Assembly: GCF_018604545.1 (NCBI RefSeq)
Contig: NZ_CP075896.1
Coordinates: 6,076,001-6,140,000 of the forward strand
Reading direction: 5' to 3'
DNA from: Streptomyces koelreuteriae
GTDB lineage: Bacteria > Actinomycetota > Actinomycetes > Streptomycetales > Streptomycetaceae
Length of the DNA stretch: 64,000 bases
In this document: positions 57,527 through 64,000 of the stretch, in pieces
Layout: each line of letters opens with the position of its first letter
Position numbering within the stretch: the stretch's first letter is position 1
Made by a program: the position numbers and the translations under genes
Notes under the pieces: generated by a model
Databases searched by the model: none
Seen by the model: the letters and a program-made list of their open reading frames with translations, nothing else
What the model was told of the DNA's origin: nothing

Positions 57527-57635
57527 GTCAGGCATCCGGTTCGTCGGGCATCGGTCAGGCATCCGTCAGGCATGCGGTTCGGCGGGCACCGGTCAGGCAT
57601 CCGTCCGGCATTCGGCGGCATGCGTCGGGCATCGG
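57527..57635. repeat. Imperfect short tandem repeats (GGCATCCG motif)
   Basis: About eight or nine degenerate copies of a 10-14-base motif resembling GTCAGGCATCCG occupy the whole interval between the two minus-strand genes, next to the ribosome binding site of the VOC gene. Examples start at 57527, 57554, 57565 and 57592. No gene is supported within the array. Confidence 0.75.
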
Positions 57636-57643
57636 ATCACGGC

Positions 57644-58156
57644 TCAGGCGAACCGCCACCTCGTCTGGCTGAACGGCTCCCCCTTACCGAAGCCGAAAAC
57701 CGTCCGGGGCGCCACCGCGTAGACGGCGGCATGCCCGGCGCCGTGGTGGAAATAGCCCTCCCGTACCTCGAAGTGCCAGAAGCTGCCGTACTTCGCCTCC
57801 CACCCGGCGGCCAGTTCGCGTAGCCGGGCGTCGTCGGTGACGCGCCTCGCCTCGCCCTCCACCACCAGGTCGTAACCCTGGTCCCAGGTGGGCGTGCCGG
57901 TGGTGAGCACGACGTGCGGATTCTCCGCGAGATTCCTCGCCTTGCGTTCCTCCGGGCCCGTGCAGAAGTGCAGGGCGCCCTCCGACCAGATCGCGGGCAG
58001 CGGGGTGACGTGCGGGCGCCCGTCCGGTCGTACCGTCGTGATCCAGAACAGCTCCGCCGCCGTGAGCCGCGCTTCGGCCTCCCGCCAGTCGGTCGCGGTG
58101 GCCGTCGCGTCGCTGTAGCGGCGGTCCAGGCGGGTCTTGGGGTGCATGGTGGTCAT
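57644..58156 (-). CDS. Pyridoxamine 5'-phosphate oxidase-fold FMN/F420-binding protein
   Basis: The protein has 170 residues with a split-barrel fold. ELFWITTVRPDGRPHVTPLPAIW is the typical second and third strand pair. ALHFCTGPEERKARNLAENPHVVLTTG carries the cofactor phosphate-binding Lys/Arg, and YDLVVEGEARRVTDDARL follows. Such actinobacterial proteins bind FMN or F420 and act as small-molecule reductases. F420 would be kept reduced by the NpdG protein encoded at 24.8 kb. ATG 58156 follows GGGAGGA. Confidence 0.87.
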   Translation of the reverse strand: MTTMHPKTRLDRRYSDATATATDWREAEARLTAAELFWITTVRPDGRPHVTPLPAIWSEGALHFCTGPEERKARNLAENPHVVLTTGTPTWDQGYDLVVEGEARRVTDDARLRELAAGWEAKYGSFWHFEVREGYFHHGAGHAAVYAVAPRTVFGFGKGEPFSQTRWRFA

Positions 58157-58321
58157 GGGTGTCCTCCCGGCGTCTCGCCCCCCTCGCTTCACAGGGCAGA
58201 CCCTGTCCGTCCGGCGAACTCATCGGAGCCTGACCCGGACTCTGCGGTTAGGCTCAAAGCCGTACGACCTTGATCCGAAGAAGACCGAAGAAGACCGAGG
58301 CGAGTCCGAGGGAGGCCCGGG

Positions 58322-61300
58322 ATGACGGCGGCGCCGGGGCGCAGGAGCAGTACCTTCACACGGCTGCTGCGGCACGGCTTCACCGACGCCACCGCCGCCG
58401 AACGGCTCCTGGACAGCGCCGAGCTCGTGCTCCTGCGCGACGACCCGGTGCTGCTGGAAGCGCTGGGCGGGACCGCCGACCCCGATCTCGCGCTGCTCGG
58501 CCTCGTCCGGCTGCTGGAGGCCCAGCCGAACCCCGGCGCCCGCCGGGAACTGCTCGACACGCTGATCGCGGCCAAGCCGCTGCGCGACCGCCTGCTCGGC
58601 GTGCTCGGCGCCTCCACCGCCCTCGCCGACCACCTCACCCGGCACCCGGGCGACTGGCAGGCGCTCGTCATGTACGAGGCGTACGACCTCCACCCCGGGG
58701 TGGAGGAGTTCGAGGCCGGCCTCGCGGAGGCCGACGACCCGGTCTCCCTGCGCGTCGCCTACCGGCGCTGCCTGCTGTCCATCGCCGCCCGGGACGTGTG
58801 CGGCACCACCGGCGTCGCCGAGTCCGCGGCCGAGCTGGCCGACCTCGCCACCGCCACCCTGCGCGCCGCCCTCGGCATCGCGGAGGCCGCGGCCCCCGAG
58901 GACGCGGCCCTGTGCAGGCTCGCCGTCGTCGCGATGGGCAAGTGCGGCGGCCACGAGCTGAACTACGTCTCCGACGTGGACGTCATCTTCGTCGGGGAGG
59001 CGATCGAGGGGGCCGACGAGACCAAGGCCGTGCGGGCCGCGACCCGGCTCGCCTCGCACATGATGCGGATCTGCTCGGAGACCACGGTCGAGGGCTCCAT
59101 CTGGCCCGTGGACGCCAACCTCCGGCCCGAGGGCAGGAACGGCCCGCTCGTACGGACCCTCTCCAGCCACCTCGCCTACTACCAGCGCTGGGCCAAGACC
59201 TGGGAGTTCCAGGCGCTGCTCAAGGCCCGCCCGGTGGCCGGCGACCTCGACCTCGGAGAGGAGTACGTCGCCGCCGTCCAGCCCCTGGTGTGGAAGGCCG
59301 CCGAGCGCGAGAACTTCGTCCCCGACGTGCAGAAGATGCGCCGCCGGGTCGTGGAGAACATCCCCCTCGCCGAGGTCGACCGCCAGCTGAAGCTCGGCCC
59401 GGGCGGCCTCAGGGACGTCGAGTTCGCCGTGCAGCTGCTCCAGCTGGTGCACGGCCGGACCGACACCTCCCTGCGCAGCGGAACCACCCTCGACGCCCTC
59501 AAGGCCCTCGCCGCCGGCGGCTATGTCGGCCGCGCGGATGCCGCCAAGCTCGACGAGGCCTACCGCTTCCTGCGCTCCATGGAGCACCGGATCCAGCTCT
59601 TCCGGCTGCGCCGGACCCACCTCGTCCCCGAGGAAGAGGCCGAGCTGCGCCGCATCGGCCGCTCCCTCGGCCTGCGCGCCGACCCGGTCGCCGACCTGCA
59701 CCGCGAGTGGCGGCGGCACGCCACCGTCGTACGCCGGCTGCACGAGAAGCTGTTCTACCGGCCGCTGCTCGACGCGGTCGCCCAGCTCGCTCCCGGAGAG
59801 GCCCGGCTCCGGCCCGAGGCGGCCCGGGAGCGCATGGTCGCCCTGGGCTACGCCGACCCGGCCTCCGCCCTGCGGCATCTGGAGGCGCTGGCCTCCGGCG
59901 TCACCCGCAAGGCCGCCATCCAGCGCACCCTGCTGCCCGTCCTGCTGGGCTGGTTCGCCGACTCCGCCGACCCGGACGCGGGCCTGCTCAACTTCCGCAA
60001 GGTGTCGGACGCGCTCGGCAAGACGCCCTGGTACCTGCGACTGCTGCGGGACGAGGGCGCCGCCGCGCAGAACCTCGCCCGGGTGCTGTCCGCCGGGCGG
60101 CTCGCGCCCGACCTGCTGATGCGCGCCCCGGAGGCGGTGGCGCTGCTCGGCGACGGGGACGGCGGCGGTCTGGAGCCCCGCTCCCGCACCCATCTGGAGC
60201 AGGAGATACTCGCCGCCGTGAAACGGGCCGACGGGTCCGCCCAGGCGGTCACCGCGGCACGCGGGGTGCGGCGCCGCGAGCTGTTCCGTACGGCCGCCGT
60301 CGACATCGTCGGCTCCTACGGCACCGAGGAGCAGCCCGCCGAGGCCGACCAGGGCGCGCTGGTGGACCGGGTCGGCGGCGCGGTGTCGGACCTGACGGCG
60401 GCGACGCTCGCCGGCACGCTCAGGGCCGTCGTGCGGGAGGGCTGGGGCGACAGTCTGCCCACCCGGTTCGCGATCATCGGCATGGGCCGTTTCGGCGGGC
60501 ACGAGCTGGGCTACGGCTCCGACGCGGACGTGCTGTTCGTGCACGAGCCGCGGGACGGCGTCGACGAGCAGGAGGCCGGGCAGGCCGCCAACAAGGTCGT
60601 CTCCGAGATGCGCCGCCTGCTCCAGATCCCCAGCGCCGACCCGCCCCTGCTCATCGACGCCGATCTGCGCCCCGAGGGCAAGTCCGGGCCGCTCGTGCGG
60701 ACCCTCAAGTCGTACGAGGCGTACTACCGCCGGTGGTCCCTGACCTGGGAGTCGCACGCGCTGCTGCGGGCCGAGCCCGTCGCCGGGGACGAGGACCTGG
60801 GGCGCCGGTTCATCGAGCTGATCGACCCGCTGCGCTACCGGGCGGACGGGCTCGACGACGAGGCCGTCCGCGAGATCCGGCGGCTCAAGGCCCGGATGGA
60901 GTCCGAGCGGCTGCCGCGCGGCGCCGACCCCAAACTCCACGCCAAGCTGGGCCCCGGCGGTCTCTCCGACGTGGAGTGGACCGTGCAGCTGCTGCAACTG
61001 CGGCACGGCTCGGCGGAGCCGGGCCTGCGCACCACCCGCACCCGTGAGGCCCTGGCCGCCGCCCGCACGGCCGGGCTCATCACGGAGGAGGACGCCGCGA
61101 CCCTGGACGAGGCCTGGGTCCTCGCGACCCGCGTCCGCAACGCGGTGATGCTGGTCCGAGGCCGGGCCGGCGACACGTTCCCCACCGAGCCCCGGGAACT
61201 GGCCGCCGTCGGCCGCTACCTGGGCTACGGCCCCGGCCACGCGGGCGACATGCTCGACGCCTACCGCCGCACGGCGCGCAGGGCACGGGGCGTGGTGGAG

Positions 61301-61330
61301 GAACTCTTCTACGGGGCGGCGGAGCGCTAG
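58322..61330 (+). CDS. glnE: Bifunctional glutamine synthetase adenylyltransferase/adenylyl-removing enzyme
   Basis: The protein has 1002 residues with two nucleotidyltransferase domains. The N-terminal adenylyl-removing half contains GKCGGHELNYVSDVDVIFVG near residue 215 and GPGGLRDVEFAVQLLQLVHG. The C-terminal adenylyltransferase half contains GRFGGHELGYGSDADVLFVH near residue 730 and GPGGLSDVEWTVQLLQL. Both metal-binding DxD pairs are intact. It adjusts type I glutamine synthetase activity to nitrogen supply by adding or removing AMP. GAGGGAGG precedes the ATG. Its usual target, GlnA1, is not in the window; GlnA2 at 42.8 kb lacks an obvious adenylylation site. Confidence 0.95.
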   Translation: MTAAPGRRSSTFTRLLRHGFTDATAAERLLDSAELVLLRDDPVLLEALGGTADPDLALLGLVRLLEAQPNPGARRELLDTLIAAKPLRDRLLGVLGASTALADHLTRHPGDWQALVMYEAYDLHPGVEEFEAGLAEADDPVSLRVAYRRCLLSIAARDVCGTTGVAESAAELADLATATLRAALGIAEAAAPEDAALCRLAVVAMGKCGGHELNYVSDVDVIFVGEAIEGADETKAVRAATRLASHMMRICSETTVEGSIWPVDANLRPEGRNGPLVRTLSSHLAYYQRWAKTWEFQALLKARPVAGDLDLGEEYVAAVQPLVWKAAERENFVPDVQKMRRRVVENIPLAEVDRQLKLGPGGLRDVEFAVQLLQLVHGRTDTSLRSGTTLDALKALAAGGYVGRADAAKLDEAYRFLRSMEHRIQLFRLRRTHLVPEEEAELRRIGRSLGLRADPVADLHREWRRHATVVRRLHEKLFYRPLLDAVAQLAPGEARLRPEAARERMVALGYADPASALRHLEALASGVTRKAAIQRTLLPVLLGWFADSADPDAGLLNFRKVSDALGKTPWYLRLLRDEGAAAQNLARVLSAGRLAPDLLMRAPEAVALLGDGDGGGLEPRSRTHLEQEILAAVKRADGSAQAVTAARGVRRRELFRTAAVDIVGSYGTEEQPAEADQGALVDRVGGAVSDLTAATLAGTLRAVVREGWGDSLPTRFAIIGMGRFGGHELGYGSDADVLFVHEPRDGVDEQEAGQAANKVVSEMRRLLQIPSADPPLLIDADLRPEGKSGPLVRTLKSYEAYYRRWSLTWESHALLRAEPVAGDEDLGRRFIELIDPLRYRADGLDDEAVREIRRLKARMESERLPRGADPKLHAKLGPGGLSDVEWTVQLLQLRHGSAEPGLRTTRTREALAAARTAGLITEEDAATLDEAWVLATRVRNAVMLVRGRAGDTFPTEPRELAAVGRYLGYGPGHAGDMLDAYRRTARRARGVVEELFYGAAER

Positions 61331-61346
61331 CCCTGCCCGGGCAGGG
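61331..61346. terminator. Short palindromic terminator between glnE and PAP2 gene
   Basis: CCCTGC-CCGG-GCAGGG fills the 17-base gap between the two converging stop codons. Confidence 0.5.
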
Positions 61347-61347
61347 G

Positions 61348-62178
61348 TCAGGGTCTCGCCGGTACCAGGCGCGGCAGCGCGTACGGCTGGGTGCCGTACC
61401 AGAGCCGTGCCACCGTGAAGCCGAAGGCCAGGCAGAGCAGGCCGCCCACCGCGTCCAGCCAGAAGTGGTTCGCGGTGGCGACGATGACGACCAGGGTCAG
61501 CGCCGGGTACAGCAGGCCCAGCACCCGCGCCCAGGGGACCGACGCCAGGGCGAAGATCGTCAGGCCGCACCACAGGGACCAGCCGATGTGCATCGACGGC
61601 ATCGCGGCGTACTGGTTGGACATGTGCTTCAGGTCGCCGGAGGCCATCGAACCCCAGGTCTGGTGGACCATGACGGTGTCGATGAAATTGCCGCCGTTCA
61701 TCAGCCGCGGGGGCGCCAGCGGATACAGGTAGTAGCCGACCAGGGCGACGGCGGTGGTCGCGAAGAGCACCAGCCGGGTCGCCGCGTACCGGCCGGGATG
61801 CCAACGGAACAGCCACACGAGCACACCCAGCGTCACCACGAAGTGGAGCGTCGCGTAGTAGTAGTTCATGCCGATGATCAGCCAAGTCACCGTGTTCACG
61901 GCGTGATTGACCGACTCCTCCACGGCGATGCCCAGATGGTGCTCGGCCTTCCAGATCCAGTCGGCGTTGCGCAGCGCCTCGGTCTTCTGCTCGGGCACGG
62001 CGTTGCGGATCAGCGAGTACGTCCAGTAACTCACCGCGATCAGCAGGATCTCGAACCAGAACCGGGGCCGGCGCGGGGTGCGCGGCCGGCGCGGTGAACC
62101 CGGGCCGCTCTCGGCCGTAACGGGCTGCGGAAGGGCCGATTCCCGGCCTTCCGGCTTCGTCACGGTCGTGTCACCCAT
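61348..62178 (-). CDS. PAP2-superfamily membrane phosphatase/transferase
   Basis: The protein has 276 residues with about six helices after a charged Pro-rich N-terminus (RRPRTPRRPRFWFEI). The phosphatase motifs are YYLYPLAPPRLM (motif 1 region), AAMPSMHIGWSLW (motif 2, with the His) and TANHFWLDAVGG (motif 3, His and Asp). The variant resembles the inositolphosphorylceramide/AUR1-like branch common in actinobacteria. The substrate is probably a lipid phosphate. ATG 62178 is used; GTG 62184 would add two residues. It is convergent with glnE and upstream of nothing obvious. Confidence 0.88.
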   Translation of the reverse strand: MGDTTVTKPEGRESALPQPVTAESGPGSPRRPRTPRRPRFWFEILLIAVSYWTYSLIRNAVPEQKTEALRNADWIWKAEHHLGIAVEESVNHAVNTVTWLIIGMNYYYATLHFVVTLGVLVWLFRWHPGRYAATRLVLFATTAVALVGYYLYPLAPPRLMNGGNFIDTVMVHQTWGSMASGDLKHMSNQYAAMPSMHIGWSLWCGLTIFALASVPWARVLGLLYPALTLVVIVATANHFWLDAVGGLLCLAFGFTVARLWYGTQPYALPRLVPARP

Positions 62179-62274
62179 AGGCACAAAGTCTGCCAGAAAA
62201 GGACTTCCCCACCGATCATCCCCCGGTGAGGGCCGGGTCGCATGTTCTCTCTACGGCGAGATCAGGCCATGACG

Positions 62275-63309
62275 TCAGGAGCGAGTGCGATCCCCGGGTG
62301 CCGAAGCGGTTGAACCGCGCACCACCAGTTCCGGCATGAACACGAACTCGCTGTGGGGGGCCGGAGTCCCGCCGATCTCCTCCAGCAGCGTGCGGACGGC
62401 GGCCTGGCCCATCGCCGGGACCGGCTTGCGGATCGTGGTCAGCGGCGGGTCGGTGAAGGCGATCAGCGGGGAGTCGTCGAAGCCGACCACCGAGATGTCC
62501 TTCGGCACGTCCAGGCCCAGCTGCCGCGCCGCCCTGATCGCGCCCAGCGCCATCATGTCGCTCGCGCACACCACGGCCGTGCAGTTCCGCTCGATCAGCG
62601 CCGTCGTCGCGGCCTGCCCGCCCTCCAGCGTGTACAGGGAGTGCTGGACCAGCTCCGACTCGACGGCCTCGGCGCCCAGCCCCAACTGGTCCTGCATCGT
62701 GCGCACGAACCCCTCGATCTTGCGCTGCACCGGCACGAACCGCTTCGGCCCCAGCGCCAGCCCGATCCGCTGGTGCCCCAGGGACACCAGGTGCGTGACC
62801 GCGAGGCTCATCGCGGCACGGTCGTCGGGGGAGATGAACGGCGCCTGCACCTTCGGCGAGAAGCCGTCGACCAGCACGTACGGCACGCCCTGCGCGCGCA
62901 GCCGGTCGTAGCGCTGCATGTCGGCGGTGGTGTCCGCGTGCAGCCCGGAGACGTAGATGATGCCGGCGACCCCGCGGTCGACGAGCATCTCCGTGAGCTC
63001 GTCCTCCGTCGAGCCGCCCGGCGTCTGGGTGGCGAGGACGGGCGTGTAGCCCTGCCTCGTCAGCGCCTGGCCGATGACCTGGGCCAGGGCCGGGAAGATC
63101 GGGTTCTCCAGCTCGGGGGTGATCAGTCCCACCAGGCCCTCGCTGCGCTGGCGCAGCCGCACCGGGCGTTCGTAGCCCAGTACGTCGAGGGCGGCCAGGA
63201 CGGACTGGCGGGTGGTGGCGGCGACGCCCGGCTTCCCGTTGAGGACGCGGCTGACGGTCGCTTCGCTCACCCCCGCCTGGGCGGCGATGTCGGCAAGCCG
63301 TGTGGTCAC
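62275..63309 (-). CDS. malR: MalR, LacI-family repressor of maltose uptake
   Basis: The protein has 344 residues. The N-terminal helix-turn-helix is TRLADIAAQAGVSEATVSRV followed by the hinge helix GVAATTRQSVLAALDVLGYE. The sugar-binding core includes LVGLITPELENPIFPALAQV, LATQTPGGSTEDELTEML and SVVGFDDSPLIAFTDPPLTT. Length and sequence match Streptomyces MalR/Reg1, which represses the malEFG operon until maltose-type sugars are present. GTG 63309 gives the known length; the long upstream open frame is rejected. It is divergent from malE. Confidence 0.94.
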   Translation of the reverse strand: MTTRLADIAAQAGVSEATVSRVLNGKPGVAATTRQSVLAALDVLGYERPVRLRQRSEGLVGLITPELENPIFPALAQVIGQALTRQGYTPVLATQTPGGSTEDELTEMLVDRGVAGIIYVSGLHADTTADMQRYDRLRAQGVPYVLVDGFSPKVQAPFISPDDRAAMSLAVTHLVSLGHQRIGLALGPKRFVPVQRKIEGFVRTMQDQLGLGAEAVESELVQHSLYTLEGGQAATTALIERNCTAVVCASDMMALGAIRAARQLGLDVPKDISVVGFDDSPLIAFTDPPLTTIRKPVPAMGQAAVRTLLEEIGGTPAPHSEFVFMPELVVRGSTASAPGDRTRS

Positions 63310-63487
63310 AGGACCGGACTGTAGCGGCCGGGGATCTCCTTGCGCACCGACGGGACGCCTGGTGCGTGCCGTCCCACGGCCGGCGGCGGGTTGCTGGGTC
63401 ATCGCGGTCCCCAAATGGTCGAGAAGAGGTCGTGGCCGGCGTCCGATCCGCAACGAATGATTCCCCCGACGGAAGCGGATGGCAAGT

Positions 63488-63645
63488 GCTTGCAGAGTCT
63501 TGCACAGCTGTCCGAGTCCCTGCCGAACAGCCGGAAATCCGGGTCCGGGAGGGGCCGGGGAGAGGTCACGGCGGGGTAACCATCCGCACCGCTTGCAACT
63601 TTTTGCTGCAAGGTCTTTCGCAAGTCCGTGAAGCGCGGCTAATCT
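63488..63645. promoter_or_regulatory. malR-malE divergent control region with MalR-like sites
   Basis: The 401-base interval 63310-63710 holds several copies of the CTTGCA half-site. They are GCTTGCAGAGTCTTGCACA at 63488-63506, the inverted pair CTTGCA/TGCAAG at 63592-63612, and CGCAAG at 63619-63624. A TAATCT -10-like hexamer lies at 63640-63645 with TTTCGC about 18 bases upstream, in the malE direction. These agree with MalR control of malE described in Streptomyces. The remainder of the interval shows nothing else. Confidence 0.7.
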
Positions 63646-63710
63646 CACCGACGCCCGGCGGCCAACGGCGCAGTCGGCAGCACGAACGGGCTGACCCTCA
63701 AGGAGAACTC

Positions 63711-64000
63711 ATGCGGCGTGGCATAGCGGCCACCGCGCTGGTGGCGTCCCTCGCCCTGGCGGCGACGGCGTGCGGCGGAAGCGACAGCGGCGACGAGGCC
63801 GGCGGCCCGGTCACCATCACCTGGTGGGACACCTCCAACGCGACCAACGAGGCGCCGACGTACAAGGCCCTGGTCAAGGAGTTCGAGGCCGCCAACAAGG
63901 ACGTCAAGGTCAACTACGTCAACGTCCCCTTCGACCAGGCGCAGAACAAGTTCGACACCGCCGCCGGTTCCAAGGGCGCCCCCGACGTGCTGCGTTCCGA
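63711..64000 (+). CDS. malE: MalE, maltose-binding lipoprotein (3' part outside window)
   Basis: About 96 residues are visible. The N-terminus MRRGIAATALVASLALAATAC is a lipoprotein signal with Cys at residue 21. The mature protein begins with VTITWWDTSNATNEAPTYKA and LVKEFEAANKDVKVNYVNVP, typical of the extracellular solute-binding protein family 1. AAGGAG lies just before the ATG. It captures maltose or maltodextrins for the MalFG permease, whose genes should follow outside the window, under MalR control. Confidence 0.93.
   Translation, partial: MRRGIAATALVASLALAATACGGSDSGDEAGGPVTITWWDTSNATNEAPTYKALVKEFEAANKDVKVNYVNVPFDQAQNKFDTAAGSKGAPDVLRS

Noticed and set aside
63310..63648. N-terminal extension of MalR by 113 residues
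   Set aside because: MalR/Reg1 proteins have about 344 residues starting at the helix-turn-helix; the extension would cover the operator region.

Overview
The window is high-GC actinobacterial chromosome, almost certainly Streptomyces core chromosome. Signs of this are the strong G/C third-position bias, frequent GTG starts with GGAGG-type ribosome binding sites, four TetR genes plus an AfsR-type regulator, and a gene set that includes malR-malE, glnE, a glnA2-type glutamine synthetase, panB and a glutamine-dependent nadE. From memory the order malE-malR-PAP2-glnE-nadE-glnA2-panB resembles the region around SCO2231-SCO2256 of S. coelicolor. No rRNA, tRNA or CRISPR array was seen.

Layout, left to right. 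1-13.9 kb: a DoxX fragment, then oxidoreductases (aldo/keto reductase, SDR, Gfo/Idh/MocA), a Bcr/CflA-type MFS pump with a beta-lactamase-fold serine hydrolase, Rsm22, a secreted S37 peptidase, a TetR regulator, a glycerophosphodiesterase, a primase-polymerase-like protein and a lipoprotein. 14.0-14.66 kb: non-coding, with a 50-bp tandem repeat array. 14.7-21.4 kb: iron and heme block, with efeU-efeB-efeO under a DmdR/IdeR-type iron box, an HmuUV-like ABC pair without a visible binding-protein gene, and heme oxygenase under a second iron box. 21.5-26.6 kb: map, a small protein, an MFS protein, npdG and a site-2 protease. 27-33.5 kb: a 1091-residue AfsR-like regulator facing a DrrAB-type ABC exporter, then panB. 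33.6-40.5 kb: DHA2 efflux pump with TetR, a VanJ-like enzyme, another MFS pump, a methyltransferase, a haloacid dehalogenase and a CGNR regulator.

40.6-42.8 kb is a visibly lower-GC insertion. It carries an orphan membrane protein and a broken regulator, and is bordered by a 75-bp degenerate copy of the 3' end of glnA2 on one side and intact glnA2 on the other. 44.4-47.6 kb is a nitric-oxide module (NsrR site, flavohemoglobin, nsrR) and a DUF3105/DUF305 pair. 47.7-51.6 kb holds a sedolisin protease behind a large hairpin and nadE. 51.6-54.0 kb is a second accessory patch (XRE/DUF5753, DUF6879 protein, small unknowns) that ends in another, inverted, glnA2 3'-end-plus-terminator copy. 54-58.2 kb has two TetR modules with clear paired operators, an acetyltransferase, a glyoxalase-fold protein and an FMN/F420-binding protein. 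58.3-64 kb returns to conserved chromosome: glnE, a PAP2 membrane protein, malR, and the start of malE.

The least expected signal is the set of three glnA2 3' ends. The two non-functional copies are complementary: one keeps the gene-body side, the other the terminator side, and they share only about 30 bp. That is how the two junctions of a split attachment site look, and both lie next to accessory DNA. I did not find an integrase, and I found no convincing evidence of a wholly new defence or biosynthetic system. All function calls are from motif reading without database searches.
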